Below, piece by piece: positions 49,611-61,659 of a stretch of 64,000 bases of DNA. The notes beneath the pieces are model-generated. The model worked only from the letters and a program-made list of their open reading frames with translations, made no database searches and was not told where the DNA came from. Origin of the DNA: Syngnathus acus (lineage: Eukaryota; Chordata; Actinopteri; Syngnathiformes; Syngnathidae); NCBI RefSeq assembly GCF_901709675.1, contig NC_051087.1:631001-695000 (forward strand). Direction: 5' to 3'. The position numbers and the translations under genes are program-made. Numbering within the stretch: position 1 is the first letter of the stretch; the number at the start of each line of letters is the position of its first letter.

Positions 49611-51124
49611 AGCAAACGACACGGTGTCGACACTTGGCTATTCCGCCTAACCTTAAGCTCGCCCTGGTCGCAGCTCTTCTCCATCGTCATCTTCGGCTGC
49701 ATCGCCAACGAGGGCTACATCAACCGACCCGACGAGGTGCAGGAGTACTGCATTTTCAACCAGAATCCGAACGCCTGCAACTACGGCATCTTCATGGGCT
49801 CCGTGGCCTTCCTGTGCTGCGTGGCTTTCCTGGCCCTGGACGTCTACTTCCCGCAGATCAGCAGCGTCAAGGACCGCAAGAAGGCGGTGCTGGCTGACAT
49901 CGGCGTGTCGGGTAGGACACTTTGTCCGAAACAGCGCTCAATTGGTCGGACTTCCTGTTCACCGGCCGTGTCACTTCCTGTCGGCAGCCTTCTGGTCCTT
50001 CATGTGGTTCGTGGGCTTCTGCTTCCTGGCCAATCAGTGGCAGGCCACCGACCAAAACGACGACCCGTTGAGGGAGCGCGGGGACGCCGCCCGAGCCGCC
50101 ATCACCTTCTCCTTCTTCTCCATCTTCACTTGGGTACGTAACAAGGCGTGTCAAAGCTGCGGCTCCGGGGCCATTTTGCGGCCCTCTGGAATGAAATGAG
50201 CAGATTGACCAGTCCCGCCCACTTTGGCGTGCCAGTGTTTGATCTCCATTCATGTGTGATGCGCATGTTGTTCCCGACAGGGCGCCCAGGCGCTGTTCTC
50301 CATGGAGAGGTTTAAGAACGTGTCCTTTGAAGAGGAATACACCAAGTTGTTCCCACCTCAACCTCACCAACCGCTTGTCTGACTGACGCTGCTTTGTTTT
50401 TGTTTTTTAAAAGCATTTTCCAAAGCTTGCATTAAAACCACTGCGTGAAGCTTTACAATATTTCTCTTCCGTGATTTTGAAATGATGAATGTGAACGACA
50501 CTTTTTTTCATCATAATGAGTGGTACTCAGACTAACTAGTCTAGTCTGGCTTTCCTTCACTTTTTTGTTTCCTCTAGCTGTGCCTATACTTTTGTCCGAT
50601 GATGCGTTGGCAAAAAAAAAAAACCCCGAAGAGTTTGTGAGCGACGATTTGTGCCATTTTATGCATCATGTTCCTGTGCAAGTTCAGCCAGGAGATGCTG
50701 AGCTGGGGAAAAAAGCTTTTCTGGCGTTTCTGCTGCCACTGACTAACAACTCATGGACTTTCTGTGCTTTTCCCGCCAACTAATCAATGTTTTCCTTCTC
50801 TGTCCTTCGAACACACTTTCATCTTCTTCTTCCTCTGTCGCTTCTCCTCGGCATCCTCTCTCTGGCATCAAACAACCGCTCGGCCTATCCAAGGCGGCGC
50901 AGGGCTTCCTGGGCTTCCAGCGCTACAAGCTGGGCTCCGACTCGGCCCTCTTCTCGCAAGAGTACACGGACCCCAGCCAGGATGCGGCGGCCGACGGCGG
51001 ACCTTACACCTCCTTCGGCGGAGACGACCTGGAGAGCCCGCCGGGCGGAGGGGGGGGAGGCGGAGGGCCGGCGGGAGACAGCGTTTTCGACGACACCGCC
51101 GGATACCAGCGTCAGGACTACTGA
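47565..51124 (+). CDS. syngr1: Synaptogyrin-1, long isoform
   Basis: Coding exons 47565-47666, 49674-49911, 49988-50133, then long-form exon 50894-51124 (238 aa; human 1a 233). It starts MDGMQAYGAGKAGGAFDPV. The MARVEL domain has four membrane segments: around LRIVSWLFSIVIFGCIANEG, GIFMGSVAFLCCVAFLALD, SAFWSFMWFVGFCFLANQW and AAITFSFFSIFTW. Both ends are cytoplasmic. The long tail begins AAQGFLGFQRYKLGSDSALF and ends AGYQRQDY. It is tyrosine-rich, as in human SYNGR1a (FQRYQIGADSALFSQDY), and contains a Gly run. Synaptogyrin-1 is a synaptic-vesicle protein that acts with synaptophysin in plasticity. The neighbour tab1 is the same as in human. Exons 4 and 4' are alternative. Confidence 0.95.
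48455..48504. repeat. (CA)n microsatellite
   Basis: About 25 CA units in syngr1 intron 1. Confidence 0.95.
49141..49150 (+). promoter_or_regulatory. TATA/MEF2-type box in syngr1 intron 1
   Basis: CTATAAATAG fits both a TATA box and the MEF2 consensus YTAWWWWTAR exactly. It is followed by CCGCCGCCG and CCAAT sequences, about 520 bp before exon 2. It may mark an internal promoter or a MEF2-bound enhancer. Confidence 0.3.
49561..49608. repeat. (CA)n microsatellite
   Basis: About 24 CA units, about 65 bases before syngr1 exon 2. Confidence 0.95.
50281..50382 (+). CDS. syngr1: Synaptogyrin-1 alternative last exon (short isoform)
   Basis: This exon follows the donor at 50133 in the same phase as the long-form exon. 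It starts GAQALFSMERFKNVSF and ends HQPLV before the stop. With exons 1-3 it gives 195 aa (human short form about 191). ATTAAA at 50431-50436 lies 49 bases after the stop, so this exon can have its own 3' end. The short tail lacks the tyrosine-rich region. Choice between the two is probably by alternative polyadenylation and splicing. Confidence 0.85.
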   Translation, partial: GAQALFSMERFKNVSFEEEYTKLFPPQPHQPLV

Positions 51125-51292
51125 GGGAGGTACACGAGAAATGGGATCGCTTTGGTAGAGAGGCGGGGAGGTCTTCTTCTAGTAGACCAGCCATCATCGT
51201 CAAGTGGTGGTCCGCGGGCCTCTAGTGGTCTGTGGTGGTATTGCAGGTGGTCCGCGAATTTGGAAATGGAAAACAATTGTAACATTTTTAAA

Positions 51293-51298
51293 AATAAA
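51293..51298 (+). terminator. Polyadenylation signal of the syngr1 long form
   Basis: AATAAA about 170 bases after the long-form stop. Confidence 0.55.
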
Positions 51299-51299
51299 C

Positions 51300-52793
51300 T
51301 TGATTCATTATTTAGACTTGATTTATTTTTCAGCTAATTTTGCGAATAACCTGCCCATTCAAATTGTGTCAAATGTAGCTGAGATTTCCAAAATTGACAT
51401 AATAAATAGCCTGTATAGGTCTACCCTCCTTCGGGGCAAAAGAAAATAATATTCCGCCAAAGCAGTGGTCCCTGAGTTGCTTCTTGATTATAATGGTGGT
51501 CGTCTGGACAAAACCAGTTGAAAACCCCTCTTCTCAACTCACTTTCTGTTTAAATAAACCACGCTACATCTGTTTTCAGACCAGATTTGCAACGTGAACG
51601 CAAAGTGGCCCAGAGCCAAATTGACAACCTGGATCCGCTTTCACTTTATAAGCAGTCATTTCATTGAGAATTTAAAAGACCATGCGAAAATACCGACCTT
51701 ACCTCAGAGGTAGTACTATAAAAAATGACTTTTATATACTGAACTCAAGAAACACTCACTGACTTTAACATAAACAGCTTACGTATGATACTGCATTGCT
51801 GCATTTTAAACTAAATATATTTAAATAGTGTACGTAAACAAATAGTTCAGTAGATGGGTGTTTGAAATTATATAACTTTATTTTGGGCCATTTCGGTATC
51901 AGGAAAAAAAAAAAGTGAACAGAAGGAAGATTTTGGTGATCTGTGTGCCTCAACCTTTTTCTGTTGTGTCAGGAGATGGTTTTATTTTGGGGTCATAATA
52001 ATGAGAGTAAAAATATGTGTGTACACGTACATTTGTGTACTTTATACTGTAGACGTACACATGTGTGATGTTGCCTGTCGAATATGTTAAAATAAGAAAA
52101 ATAATCGATTTGAAAGGTATTGTGTGTTTTGGATGTTGCTTTCAAGTTCAACCAATGAGAATAAAGCCAGAAGAAAAAGTGGTGTGTGTGTGATGTATCA
52201 TTTTTAACAATGTTGTTGTCGTCATTATCTAGATGGAGCTCTAACACTATCATGCGTGAGTTTCTATCTCATTTGGAAGTAAGTCAACAATCTGTATAGC
52301 ATTCTGAGAGTCTTTTTTTTTTTTAATGAGGTGCGTGCAGAGATTTTGCAGTTCTAACTCTTGCCATGCGATGGAGGTACTGGCCAAAAATAAAAGGCCG
52401 ACTCGCAATCCCGAAGTGCCATTTATTGTGTGTTTTGCTTTTGCCTCGTTTGAAATTGAAAATCTCGTGATGCGGCAGGAAAATGATGAATGAATACGAG
52501 TAATAGCATGTAAATGTGACGATAAATTTGGAAAATATCAAACTTGACTCAGCTGATGTCTCCTTAAGGAGCTATCGGAAGTTATAGACTTCAAACTACT
52601 GTGCCAATTATTAATGCCATAAAACATGACTGGAGTGATATAAAACCCTCATTAATTCTTTCAAACCGCTTATTCAAAAATGATCAAGTTGTTGTCACCG
52701 CAATGTGAAAACATCCGTCGAAAAAAATACCTGCTGTCACTCGGCAAGCCAGCATGCGGAGCTGTACCTGAACGCAACCTGCCCACTTCCAAC
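51300..52793. other. syngr1-tab1 interval
   Basis: AT-rich sequence with no coding evidence. Several polyadenylation-type hexamers (AATAAA near 51400, 51555 and 52162) lie here. The last part (about 52660-52793) is the likely tab1 promoter and 5' UTR. Confidence 0.4.
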
Positions 52794-52803
52794 ATGGCGG
52801 CCC
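52789..52803 (+). promoter_or_regulatory. YY1-type site at the tab1 start codon
   Basis: CCAACATGGCGGCCC contains AACATGGCGGC, which fits the YY1 consensus AANATGGCGGC. The site overlaps the start codon, as is common in TATA-less genes with a short 5' UTR. Confidence 0.4.
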
Positions 52804-55800
52804 AACGGAGGAATTTGAAGCAGAGTGTAAGTGTAAACTTTGTGCTTCCTCCACGTCTTTGGCGAATAAAGGTCGAATGTTAACGCCTCGTATGTATTGT
52901 AAAACACTTCACATACTCTGCTTGATTGGTGTTATTTGTTCTTTTGTACGTTTCCGTGTGTTTTGATGGAGTTCCGCGACACAAGCTTGCGCTAGCTAGC
53001 TATGTGGCTAATATACAAGCACTACTACCAGGTGATAAAAACCATTCCAAACTGGTTTCTAATACGTTGGGTAAAGTGTAAATGTCAAGCTACAATGCTA
53101 GTGATTCGTTACATGGAAGAAAACTGAGAAGATGAGGACGTCAATAAAAGTTTTTGGTGCCTTATTTCGGCTGCACAGAGAGGGTCCGACTAGGAGCATT
53201 TGTCAATGTGATGCTGCCCTTTTTCTCGTAGCATCAGAGTTGGACGGACGACCTTCCTCTGTGCCAGCTCTGTGGCGTTGGCACTGCACCCAACTGCGAG
53301 TATGGCCCCGATGGCAAAGGCACGCAGAGCCACCCCAATGAGGACACGCATCTCCGTTTTAGGTGAGATGATTGCAATTGTTCTTGTGGAGCCTCTTTCA
53401 AACAGCAAGCCCAAGTGATCCAAATTCATCTTGCGCTCTTCTTTCCAGGAGCGAGGACGGCTGCTCCCTGTACGGCGTCTTCAACGGCTACGACGGCAGC
53501 CGAGTGGCCAGCTTTGCGTCGCAGTGTCTTACGGCCGAACTCCTGCTGGAGCAACTCAGTGCCGACCACAAGGAAAGCGACGTGCGCAGGATTCTCACGC
53601 AGGTTGGTTCTGTACCGCCGACACGGAAGGAAGGAAGGAAGGAAGGGTAGGGAAGGAAGGCAAGTCTCACACTAAAAAAAAAAAAAAAAAAAAACACAGC
53701 CGCGCACCAGTCATGGTGTGAAAGCAGAATTTTGTAAATGAGTTCTCAATCAATAAAAGAATTATTTCAAGCTTTAAAGAGAATTGATTCCACTGCCGTC
53801 TCGGTGCAACCGACGCCGATCGTTGACGGGCTGCTTTGGTCTGTTATCGTGACAACGTGTGTGGTTGATGTCGTTTGTGCAGGCATTTGAAGCGGTGGAG
53901 AAAAGCTACCTGCACACCATTGACGACGCTTTGGCAGAGAAAGCTAACCTGTCTGGCTACGTGCTACCACATAGCGAGGTGTGTACCGAAATGATGAAAG
54001 TGGACGGAAAATCTCTCAAACTGGAAAAAAAACAAAACCCAAAACTGAAAATGCATAAAAAAGAAGTACCTGTTGCATTTATATTGAAATCAATCTAATC
54101 TGTATTTTCATTCAAATAAAAACAAAAATGTCTCAAAATTTGAAAAAAAAAAAACCCCATCTAAAAACTAATCAAAAAATGAACTGAAAAAAAACCCAAC
54201 CTCTAACAAAATGAGACAAAAATGAACTATAATGAAAAACTGAAAGATTTGATATGACCCTGACGGACATTCAGTGAAAGTATTGCTGAACTCTTTTTAT
54301 TTTGCGGGGGCCTTGACAGAAGCTGCAGGAGCGCTTGAAGGAGTTGGAGCAGGAAGTGTCGGGAGGAGCCATGGCCATTGTGGCGCTCATCCTTAACAAC
54401 AAACTCTACATAGCCAACGTCGGTATGAATTGGCTTTTTGACTTTCTCTCCAGCAGGTGGCACACTTCCAATCATCTTGAGCAGGACATCCTCCACTCAG
54501 CCATTTCAAAAAGAATAAAAAGTCGGCAGTTGAAGTAGCTCACACGTTTGGATTTTTATTTTTATTTATTTTTGTGTCGAGCTCAGTACTGCCCCGTATG
54601 TTGTGGCACAAAGCGGTACTACACCAAAGGGGAAAATGCCGCAATTTAGTTGACGGTACACTGAAATGTGCGCATCTGATTTGACTTTGAAATGAAAACA
54701 GCCAAGTGAGTCTTTGGCAAATTCAGATATTTTTGTGTGTGCGCGCAATGATCAATAATTGACTTGACGTTTCTCAGGTACCAACCGAGCTCTGCTGTGC
54801 AAAACCACCAGCGACGGCCAGAACCAGTTCTTTCAGCTGGGCCGACCTCACAGCACCGATAACGACGACGAGCTGCAGAGACTGGCCGCGCTGGGTGAGC
54901 TCAAGCTTTTGTCTTCCCGCCGTTGGTTTCCGGTAATGTTTCTCCCGTCCGCCCTCATTCCAGGTTTGGATTCGGCCCGCGTGAGGCAGGCGGGCCAGAT
55001 CGCCGGACAGAACAGCACCAGGAGGCTTGGAGACTACCGGGTCAAAATCAACTACAGTGATATCGACCTGCTCAGGTACGCTAGATGTCATATTTATCAT
55101 GGCTGATTTTTTTCAATCGTTCCAAAATTGCGCATTTGCTTCAGCGCGGCCAAGACGAGGCCCATTATAGCCGAGCCGGAGATCCACGGCAGCCAGTCGC
55201 TGGATAGCGTCACGGGCTTCCTGCTGCTCATGTCGGAAGGACTCATCGACGCCCTGGAGTGCGCGCACGGGCCCGAGCTCGTCAACAAGGTAGCCGCCAC
55301 CGCCGCCGCACGCCGACCAAAACAAAGTGCAGCCCCAGATGTTGACTCGCAAAAGTGTTTGAGCTCCAAATGACCCGCACTCTTAGGAAATCGTGGCCAT
55401 GGTGGCGGCCGAGCTGGCGCAGCAGAGCACCCTGGAGGCGGCGGCCCAGTCGGTGGTGGACCGCGTCAAACGGCTGCACCACGACGTCTACACGTCGGGC
55501 CGCCAGAGGGCCACCTTCTGCTCCCGCCACGAGGACATGACCCTGCTCATCCGCACGCTCAACTACCCGCTGGCGGACGGCGCCGCGCAAACGCCCACGC
55601 AAGGTGCCGCCCGGCCGGCTCAACTCGAGAAAAGAAAAAACGTGCTCTGAATGGCTTTTGCTGGCCCCTGTTTGTTGCCGCCAGGCGGGCGCATCTACCC
55701 GGTGTCGGTGCCCTACTCCAACAGCCAGAGCACCAGCAAAACCAGTGTCACCCTCTCGCTGGTCATGCCCTCGCAGAGCACCCTGACTAACGGGACCAAC

Positions 55801-56427
55801 ACTGGCTCCACCTTGGAGGAGGGAACCCCCACGCCCGGGTAAGGACAAACCATTCGTTGCATTTGCGATACGACGGCCGTTTTGATCAAACTCCATTGAA
55901 AAGGCACTGCCATTTGATTCATCCAAAAATCCGATGATTTTCCGAAATCATTCCCAAATTTTGCCCGTTGATAATAATCAACCCCCCAAAGTTGGGATAC
56001 TGCTTTCTAGCCACAGCGGCCATGTTGAAAAATGCCTTTGACTGCCGCAGTTGACCTTCTTGTCTTACCGCCCGCCCGCCCGCAAACCAAAACAAGCAAA
56101 CAAACAAACGATAGCGGCTAGTCATCCACGTCCCTCATCCTGACCGGCATTCTTCTTCTTCCTCCGCCCCGCCCCGTCCGTCATCATCGGTGCCCGGCCA
56201 GTAGCCAGAGCCCCACGGCCACGCTGCAGTCCACCAACACGCAGACGCAGAGCTCCAGCTCCAGCTCGGGGGACGGCAGCCTGTTCCGCCAGCGGGGCAG
56301 CCAGGCGGCGCAGCCTGACGAGACGGGACGCGTGCCGCCCTACGTGGACTTCACGCAGTTCTACCGCCTGTGGGGCGGCGAACACGGCGACGGACAGATG
56401 GCTCAGGGCGTCCCGGGACCTCAGTGA
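52794..56427 (+). CDS. tab1: TAB1, TAK1-binding protein 1
   Basis: Eleven coding exons: 52794-52826, 53232-53362, 53449-53602, 53883-53978, 54320-54422, 54778-54894, 54964-55075, 55145-55289, 55387-55603, 55685-55838, 56202-56427 (495 aa; human 504). It starts MAAQRRNLKQS. Exon 2 is read as HQSWTDDLPLCQLCGVG, matching human PSWTDDLPLCHLSGVG. Another frame that looks open is spurious. The PP2C-like pseudophosphatase domain runs from about 25 to 370 (SLYGVFNGYDGS, GGAMAIVALILNNKLYIANVG, VTGFLLLMSEGL, RHEDMTLLIR). It keeps the fold but lacks catalytic metal ligands in mammalian TAB1. The Ser/Thr-rich linker has STSKTSVTLSLVMPSQ. The C-terminal TAK1-binding segment is PYVDFTQFYRLWGGEHG. TAB1 activates TAK1 in TGF-beta, IL-1 and p38 signalling. 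A (GGAA)n tract follows exon 3. Confidence 0.96.
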
Positions 56428-57087
56428 GGCCAGCCGGCGTGGCCGCCATTCGCACTGCAAAATGGCCCGGAAGCCTCGGCCGCTTGGAATTTTGCTTCCA
56501 ACACGGATCGCTCCAAACGGTTTGTGCTCGCCGCCATCTTCAAGTGTCAAGGGACGGACGGACGGACGAACGGACTCGCTCCAAGCCTTCCGGAAGGATA
56601 AAGGTGTCGCTATCAAAAGAAGAAACTTGGATTTTAGCAAGAAATCAATGCTCACTTTGGATTGGCACCATTTAAACATAGGCATTATTTGTTGCCAATA
56701 TTTTCACATGCTCATGGAAATGACTTTGTCCTCCCAAAATTGGACCCCCACCCCTTGAAAAACAGACAATGGCTGTGATACACAATAACTTCGAAAAGAT
56801 CCAACAATTTTTTTTTTTTTGCCAACATCGAGAAGACATTTTTGGCTGGCAAGTACGTCCAAAGGTATTTGTGAGTACGTTCAAATAAATGTTGATTTGG
56901 ACCGGTCCTGACCCCGCAGCTCGTATGCCTGACAAATCGATTGTATATTGGATGTCGGGCAATGTATGTACCTAATATTGTGACCAGAGGGAGGGTATGT
57001 CTCATTTAAATGGATTGCAAATGATATGACCTGGACTTGTTTTTACATTTGAATGCTCAATGTACTTTTTTTGTATTATGATTCTAT

Positions 57088-57093
57088 AATAAA
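57088..57093 (+). terminator. Polyadenylation signal of tab1
   Basis: AATAAA about 660 bases after the tab1 stop, in AT-rich 3' UTR. Confidence 0.65.
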
Positions 57094-57675
57094 GAGATAT
57101 GTAGAATACATCACACATGTTGAGAGACTCTTGCCAATTTTGCTATGTAATTGACATTTTAGGTTCCATTTTGTTTCTTCAAAGGCAAACTTTCTCAAGT
57201 AAATTCAGCCCTTAAAAATTGTTTCAGTTAGTAACCCAATAAGTCACATAAGGAAAAAAAGGCTGCCGTTTTGCGGCCATTTTAGACTCAAACCGGCCAT
57301 TTTTTTTCCTTCAAAGATGTACTTGTCAAGAATTTTAAATGTTGATTCATTTTGGTGCAAGTGCAGGATCTCGTGACGGCATGATTTCAAGTGTCAGCTA
57401 TTCTTGCTGTACTGCTTCCTGTTTTCTAGCGGCGGGCGGGCGGGCGGTCGCAGGCAGGAAGCGAAAAGGGCGGCGGGGGTGGCGCAGCGTTTCCATCAAG
57501 ACCAAATTGGCCAAGCTGGCCGTTTGAAACGCACTCACCGACATCGAACACGTCCTGATCATTTGATCCACGAAACAAAAATCCTGATCTTACTCCGTGA
57601 AGTAACTTGAAACCATTATGACTGACTTGTTCAGCAATGCCATTAGGAAAAAATAAATAATAAAAGCAACATTAG

Positions 57676-57985
57676 CGCCTGTCATCAGCAGCCAAAGGGC
57701 TGCCGTCGGACTGGAAGGCCACGCATGTTGCTAATTGCTCCGTTTAGACGCAATTGCTGTTTTCTTTCCACTCGGGCCGTAACCCAATTCTTGAAAAGTG
57801 CCTTTCATTTGCCTAATTGGCACTGGATGAGGAAATGGAGAGATGTTGAAAACGGCCCCGGAGATTGCAGAGACGAGGTCAAGTCGCAGTTACGCCACTG
57901 GCCGCTTTCAAGTCTGATTGCGCTCGTTAATTGCAATTACGATTCCCTGGCGAGTGTTGAGGCAGGACAAAGCTGCCTGCCTGGC
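57676..57985. promoter_or_regulatory. Homeodomain-site-rich candidate enhancer
   Basis: The block holds CTAATTGC (57731), CAATTGC (57751), CCTAATTGGC (57812) and the perfect 12-bp palindrome TAATTGCAATTA (57928-57939). These are TAATTR-type homeodomain sites in a repeat-free, balanced-composition stretch. It lies between tab1 and the downstream exon. Enhancer activity is inferred only. Confidence 0.3.
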
Positions 57986-58812
57986 GTTTTCTGTGCCTTC
58001 CAACACAAGACTGGCCTGAAAATTTGCTCCGATTGCTGACAAATTCAAGGCGTGGGGGTTCAAATGCAAAAAAAAAAAAATTTGTGTATATGCCTGGCTA
58101 AATTTTGACAGACAAAAAAAAAAGAACATCACAGGTTTTGTTTTGTTTTCCAACTTGGCCAACAATTGCAAGATTTCACTTCATTGACACTGCACAGCAT
58201 TTTGCAGTCGTTTGCAAGTTGGAAGGTTTTGTCGCTAGTCTTGTTTTAACCTGCACTCGCTTTATCATCGCAAATATGTTGAACTTTTTGCGGCCAAATA
58301 ACCGATGAGTCGGCAAACATTGAATCCATTTCAGCTCGCCTGGCAGGCCGAGACACGTTTGGATGGCACCGTTCTTTCTTTATTATACATTTCTTTCGCT
58401 TGATCATATCATTGCATTTTTTGCCTCGCCAGCGATTTTCCACTTCCTCTCTCCACTGTGACAATTCAAAACATGACTTTTGCACCCTCGCTAGATAGAC
58501 AGGTGTGTAATATCTGCAATTGGCCACAAGCTCCTATTAGGGCGTGCCCGAGAGTGCAAACACACGCACACACACAGACGCATGCTACCCTTTCCGTCTT
58601 TACTAGCACAGTTGATCCGAGTCTTCTGGGAGCAACATCAAGCCGAGGCGAGGTGAGGCGAGGCGAGGCGAGGCCTTGAGCCCAAGACGAGGCGGGTGCT
58701 CATAGAGGTAAACATTTTGGACTATTTTGTGCGTGTGAAGGACACAGCGTGTCAAACATCTGCTGTTGTGATGAGGTTGAGAAGTAAAGCCAAGTCATGA
58801 GGTCTGTTGTTT

Positions 58813-58870
58813 TGGAGCAGGGGTGCGCAACCTGCGGACCGTGGGCCATCCATATGCGCTCCATAAAAAC
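58813..58870. mobile_element. Possible hAT-like terminal fragment
   Basis: GGAGCAGGGGTGCGCAACCT followed by GCGGACCGTGGGCC resembles the terminal sequence of hAT-type MITEs (CAGGGGTGCGCAACCTGCGG). The other end was not identified, so it is tentative. Confidence 0.35.
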
Positions 58871-60589
58871 AAGTCCCAAAAATATTCTTGTAAACAGAGA
58901 AAATAAATATTCTGCCAACTTGAAAAAACTTGGTTTTGTAACAAAGAGTAGAATGAATGCTTCCATCCATCACTCTTTATTAGACATGCCCATTTAATGA
59001 ACACAGGTGTCTTCACTTAGATCAACCAACACATAAAATAAAAACAATACATAATTGAGAGCAGAACTCAACAGGAAGACCAAAGCGGCTTCAGACCATC
59101 ATCATCATCCTCTTATCAGCGCCTAGAATCTTCTCCCACAAGGCTGGGGAATCACTCATTCATCCTTTTGCAAAAGTAAAACCTCAGTTTTGCATTATTT
59201 CAAACAAAGATCAAAATCAGGATATGGTGTCAAACAGTAGCTTGTGAAGAAACTAGACTTCAAACAAAAACAGAGCAAAACAGAACCAATCAACCCTACT
59301 TGGCTAATAAATGACCCGCTTGCAGATACCACATCACTTACGTACAAGGACGAGGAGCCTTGAAAAAATGCCTGTGTGGCCTCGGTGCGTACGCGTCACG
59401 TTTTTTGAGCTCATGTCTTTTCTTTGCTCGTATTGCGGTGAGGTCAAAGGTAGGGTTGTGAAAATGGCCGCATTATTGCCGGGCCATAAAGATTTCCCGG
59501 CAACAAATGGTCCAACGTGCGTCTGCTAAACATTAGCGAGCCCGCGGGTCAAAAGTGTCACACGCTTGGCATGTTTCCGAGACCCGCCACTCGCTTTGGA
59601 CACGTTCTTTGCCTTTAAACGTGGTTTGGTGACTTTTGACAGCGCCTTCTTTCACTTGTCCCGAAAAATGCTTCTTTTTTTTTTTTTAATGCAACGTAGG
59701 TTGATTTCAAAGTAAATAATGCAGTTGCATGTATGAGAGCAACTTGGTAGTTCCCAGGGAAACCAGCAGTGTATAATCTTGGGTTACAAATACACACATT
59801 TACACTAACCTAAAAAAAATACAAGAGAAAAATATCCCAAAATAGAAAAATATTCAGATGGAAGTATGACAAACGAACTCCAAAAATCATTGGTCAAAAT
59901 AACAAAACTATCAGCAAAATGTGCAACAAAAAAATGTGAATTATTTCTTGGAAATACCCGAACATAATAAGTTCCGATATGTTTTTAAAGCCCAAATATA
60001 CTGTATGTATGTATATAGGGCAGTATTCCGCCTTCTTCTTCGGTGCCTCCAGGGTCACACACTCTGCCATGTTAACCACCACTGGAGGTAAAAAAAAAAA
60101 ATCCCAAAATAGCACTGGGCTACTCATATTCCCATCATGTGTTGGACTCCTGGTGTGTGGTTGAGTTCGTGGGATGAGGGAAGGAGGGGGGGGGGGTCTT
60201 TCCGATTATCACATGCTGTTGAGGTGTTGACCTGGGCTGGAAGGGAAGTCTTTGGGGGGGGGGGGGGGGGGGAGCTATGGATGGTGTGTCATATTCTTCA
60301 CAAGATTTTGCATTTGGGACAATATAGGTCACCCACTCACCTCGCCATCATCACCATGTTGAGGTGGGGGCGAGGGAGGGGGGGCGTCCTTCCAGATTTG
60401 ACTGCTCCGCTCCTGATCACAGAACAAATAACATGGACGTTCATTGCCTCCTCCGCCAACCCCCTTCTCCTATTTCTGCCCCCCACCTTCCGCCTGTGGT
60501 TGGCCCCCCTGCATCCACCCTTCCGTGCAGCCCCCTCCCCTGCCCTCCCCTCCATCGCTTATCCGCGGCAGCGTGACGGGGGAGGCGGA

Positions 60590-61122
60590 GCTCCCCTCTC
60601 GCTGAGCTGCCTTCGCCGCCTTCGCTGCCTTCACCGCCGCCGCCGCCGCCGCCTTCGCTCGCCCTCCTTCCAACCTGCAGCGAAGATGATCCGTCGCCGC
60701 TGAAGAGCAAGACGAGCAAGGACTATTTTTTGGTTGCGTTTGCACGGCGGGGTAGAAAACGCAGAGGCCGGGAAGGCGGAGGTCCGGGAAACACGCACCC
60801 AAATCGGCCCGAGAGGACGGTGGACATCGGCGGTTGACACCCCCGCGAAGGCGCCCCCCCTCCCCTCCTCTCCCACCACCGCGTCCCGCCTCATCCCTTC
60901 CATCCTCGCGAATTCGGAAAGAAGGGATTATAGCCGCCGTTGCCGCCGCCGCCATCGGCGATCCCCCCCCGGATTTGCAGCGTTCCTCCCCGGCCTCAGC
61001 AGGGTCCTCCCTCCTCCCAGCCAGCCGGGGATGCGGCGCCTTGTGCGGGATAGAGTCGGACGAGCAACCGGGCTCTCATCCGCAGTGGACCCATGAAAGA
61101 CATTTGACACGAGCACAGATGG
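60590..61122 (+). other. GC-rich non-coding exon, possibly 5' UTR of mgat3
   Basis: A CpG-rich block with (GCC)n tracts ends in a good donor (CAGATGG then gtaaga at 61123). Several short upstream ATGs exist (for example 60686) without a long frame, consistent with a 5' UTR. In human, MGAT3, whose coding region is in a downstream exon, follows TAB1 on the same strand. The identity is inferred from position only, because no coding exon lies within the window. Confidence 0.35.
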
Positions 61123-61189
61123 GTAAGAGGAGATGATGCGTGCAGCGTGTGCCTGTGCACGAGCGAGTGCGCGTGCGTGTGATGTTTCT

Positions 61190-61211
61190 GCTGCTGCTGC
61201 TGCTGCTGCTG
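61190..61211. repeat. (CTG)n tract
   Basis: About seven CTG triplets in the intron after the GC-rich exon. Confidence 0.85.
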
Positions 61212-61289
61212 GATGAAGTTGACTTGATCATAACAAGAGGCACAGATGGCCTCCATGCACTGCCTTGCCGTATATACAGCACATAATGA

Positions 61290-61313
61290 GGGAGGGAGGG
61301 AGGGAGGGAGGGA
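61290..61313. repeat. (GGGA)n tract
   Basis: About six GGGA units. Confidence 0.9.
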
Positions 61314-61556
61314 GAGGCTGGCTGTCGAAGGTCTTCATAGCACGGTTTGCTTTCGTCTTTAGGCCAACATCATTCAAACACATTGAGACAGTGCAGGAGC
61401 AATCGACAAAACAAAAAGATTGGATGGACAGTGTGGGAGTACACTGCCCCACAGTAAACTAATCTTTTTTTTCTTTCTTTAAGTAACACATTTATCATCT
61501 CACTAATGCCCCAATCATCATGCCCAAAGATAGATGGACTTTCCAAAAGGACCCTC

Positions 61557-61573
61557 TAGCCAGCTAGCCAGCT

Positions 61574-61618
<45 letters not shown>

Positions 61619-61619
61619 A

Positions 61620-61657
<38 letters not shown>
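61557..61657. repeat. (CCAG)n microsatellite
   Basis: About 24 CCAG units, with an initial CCAGCTAG variant. An open frame on the opposite strand (repeated WLAG) is an artefact of the repeat. Confidence 0.95.
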
Positions 61658-61658
<1 letters not shown>

Positions 61659-61659
61659 C

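Noticed and set aside
53132-53341. Open frame ELDGRPSSVPALWRWHC over tab1 exon 2
   Set aside because: Wrong frame. The shifted frame gives SWTDDLPLCQLCGVG, matching TAB1 and keeping splice phases.
60009-60084. Minus-strand frame starting MAECVTLEAPKKKAEYC as a first exon
   Set aside because: There is no convincing donor after it, and the surrounding DNA lacks promoter features. Too weak to annotate.
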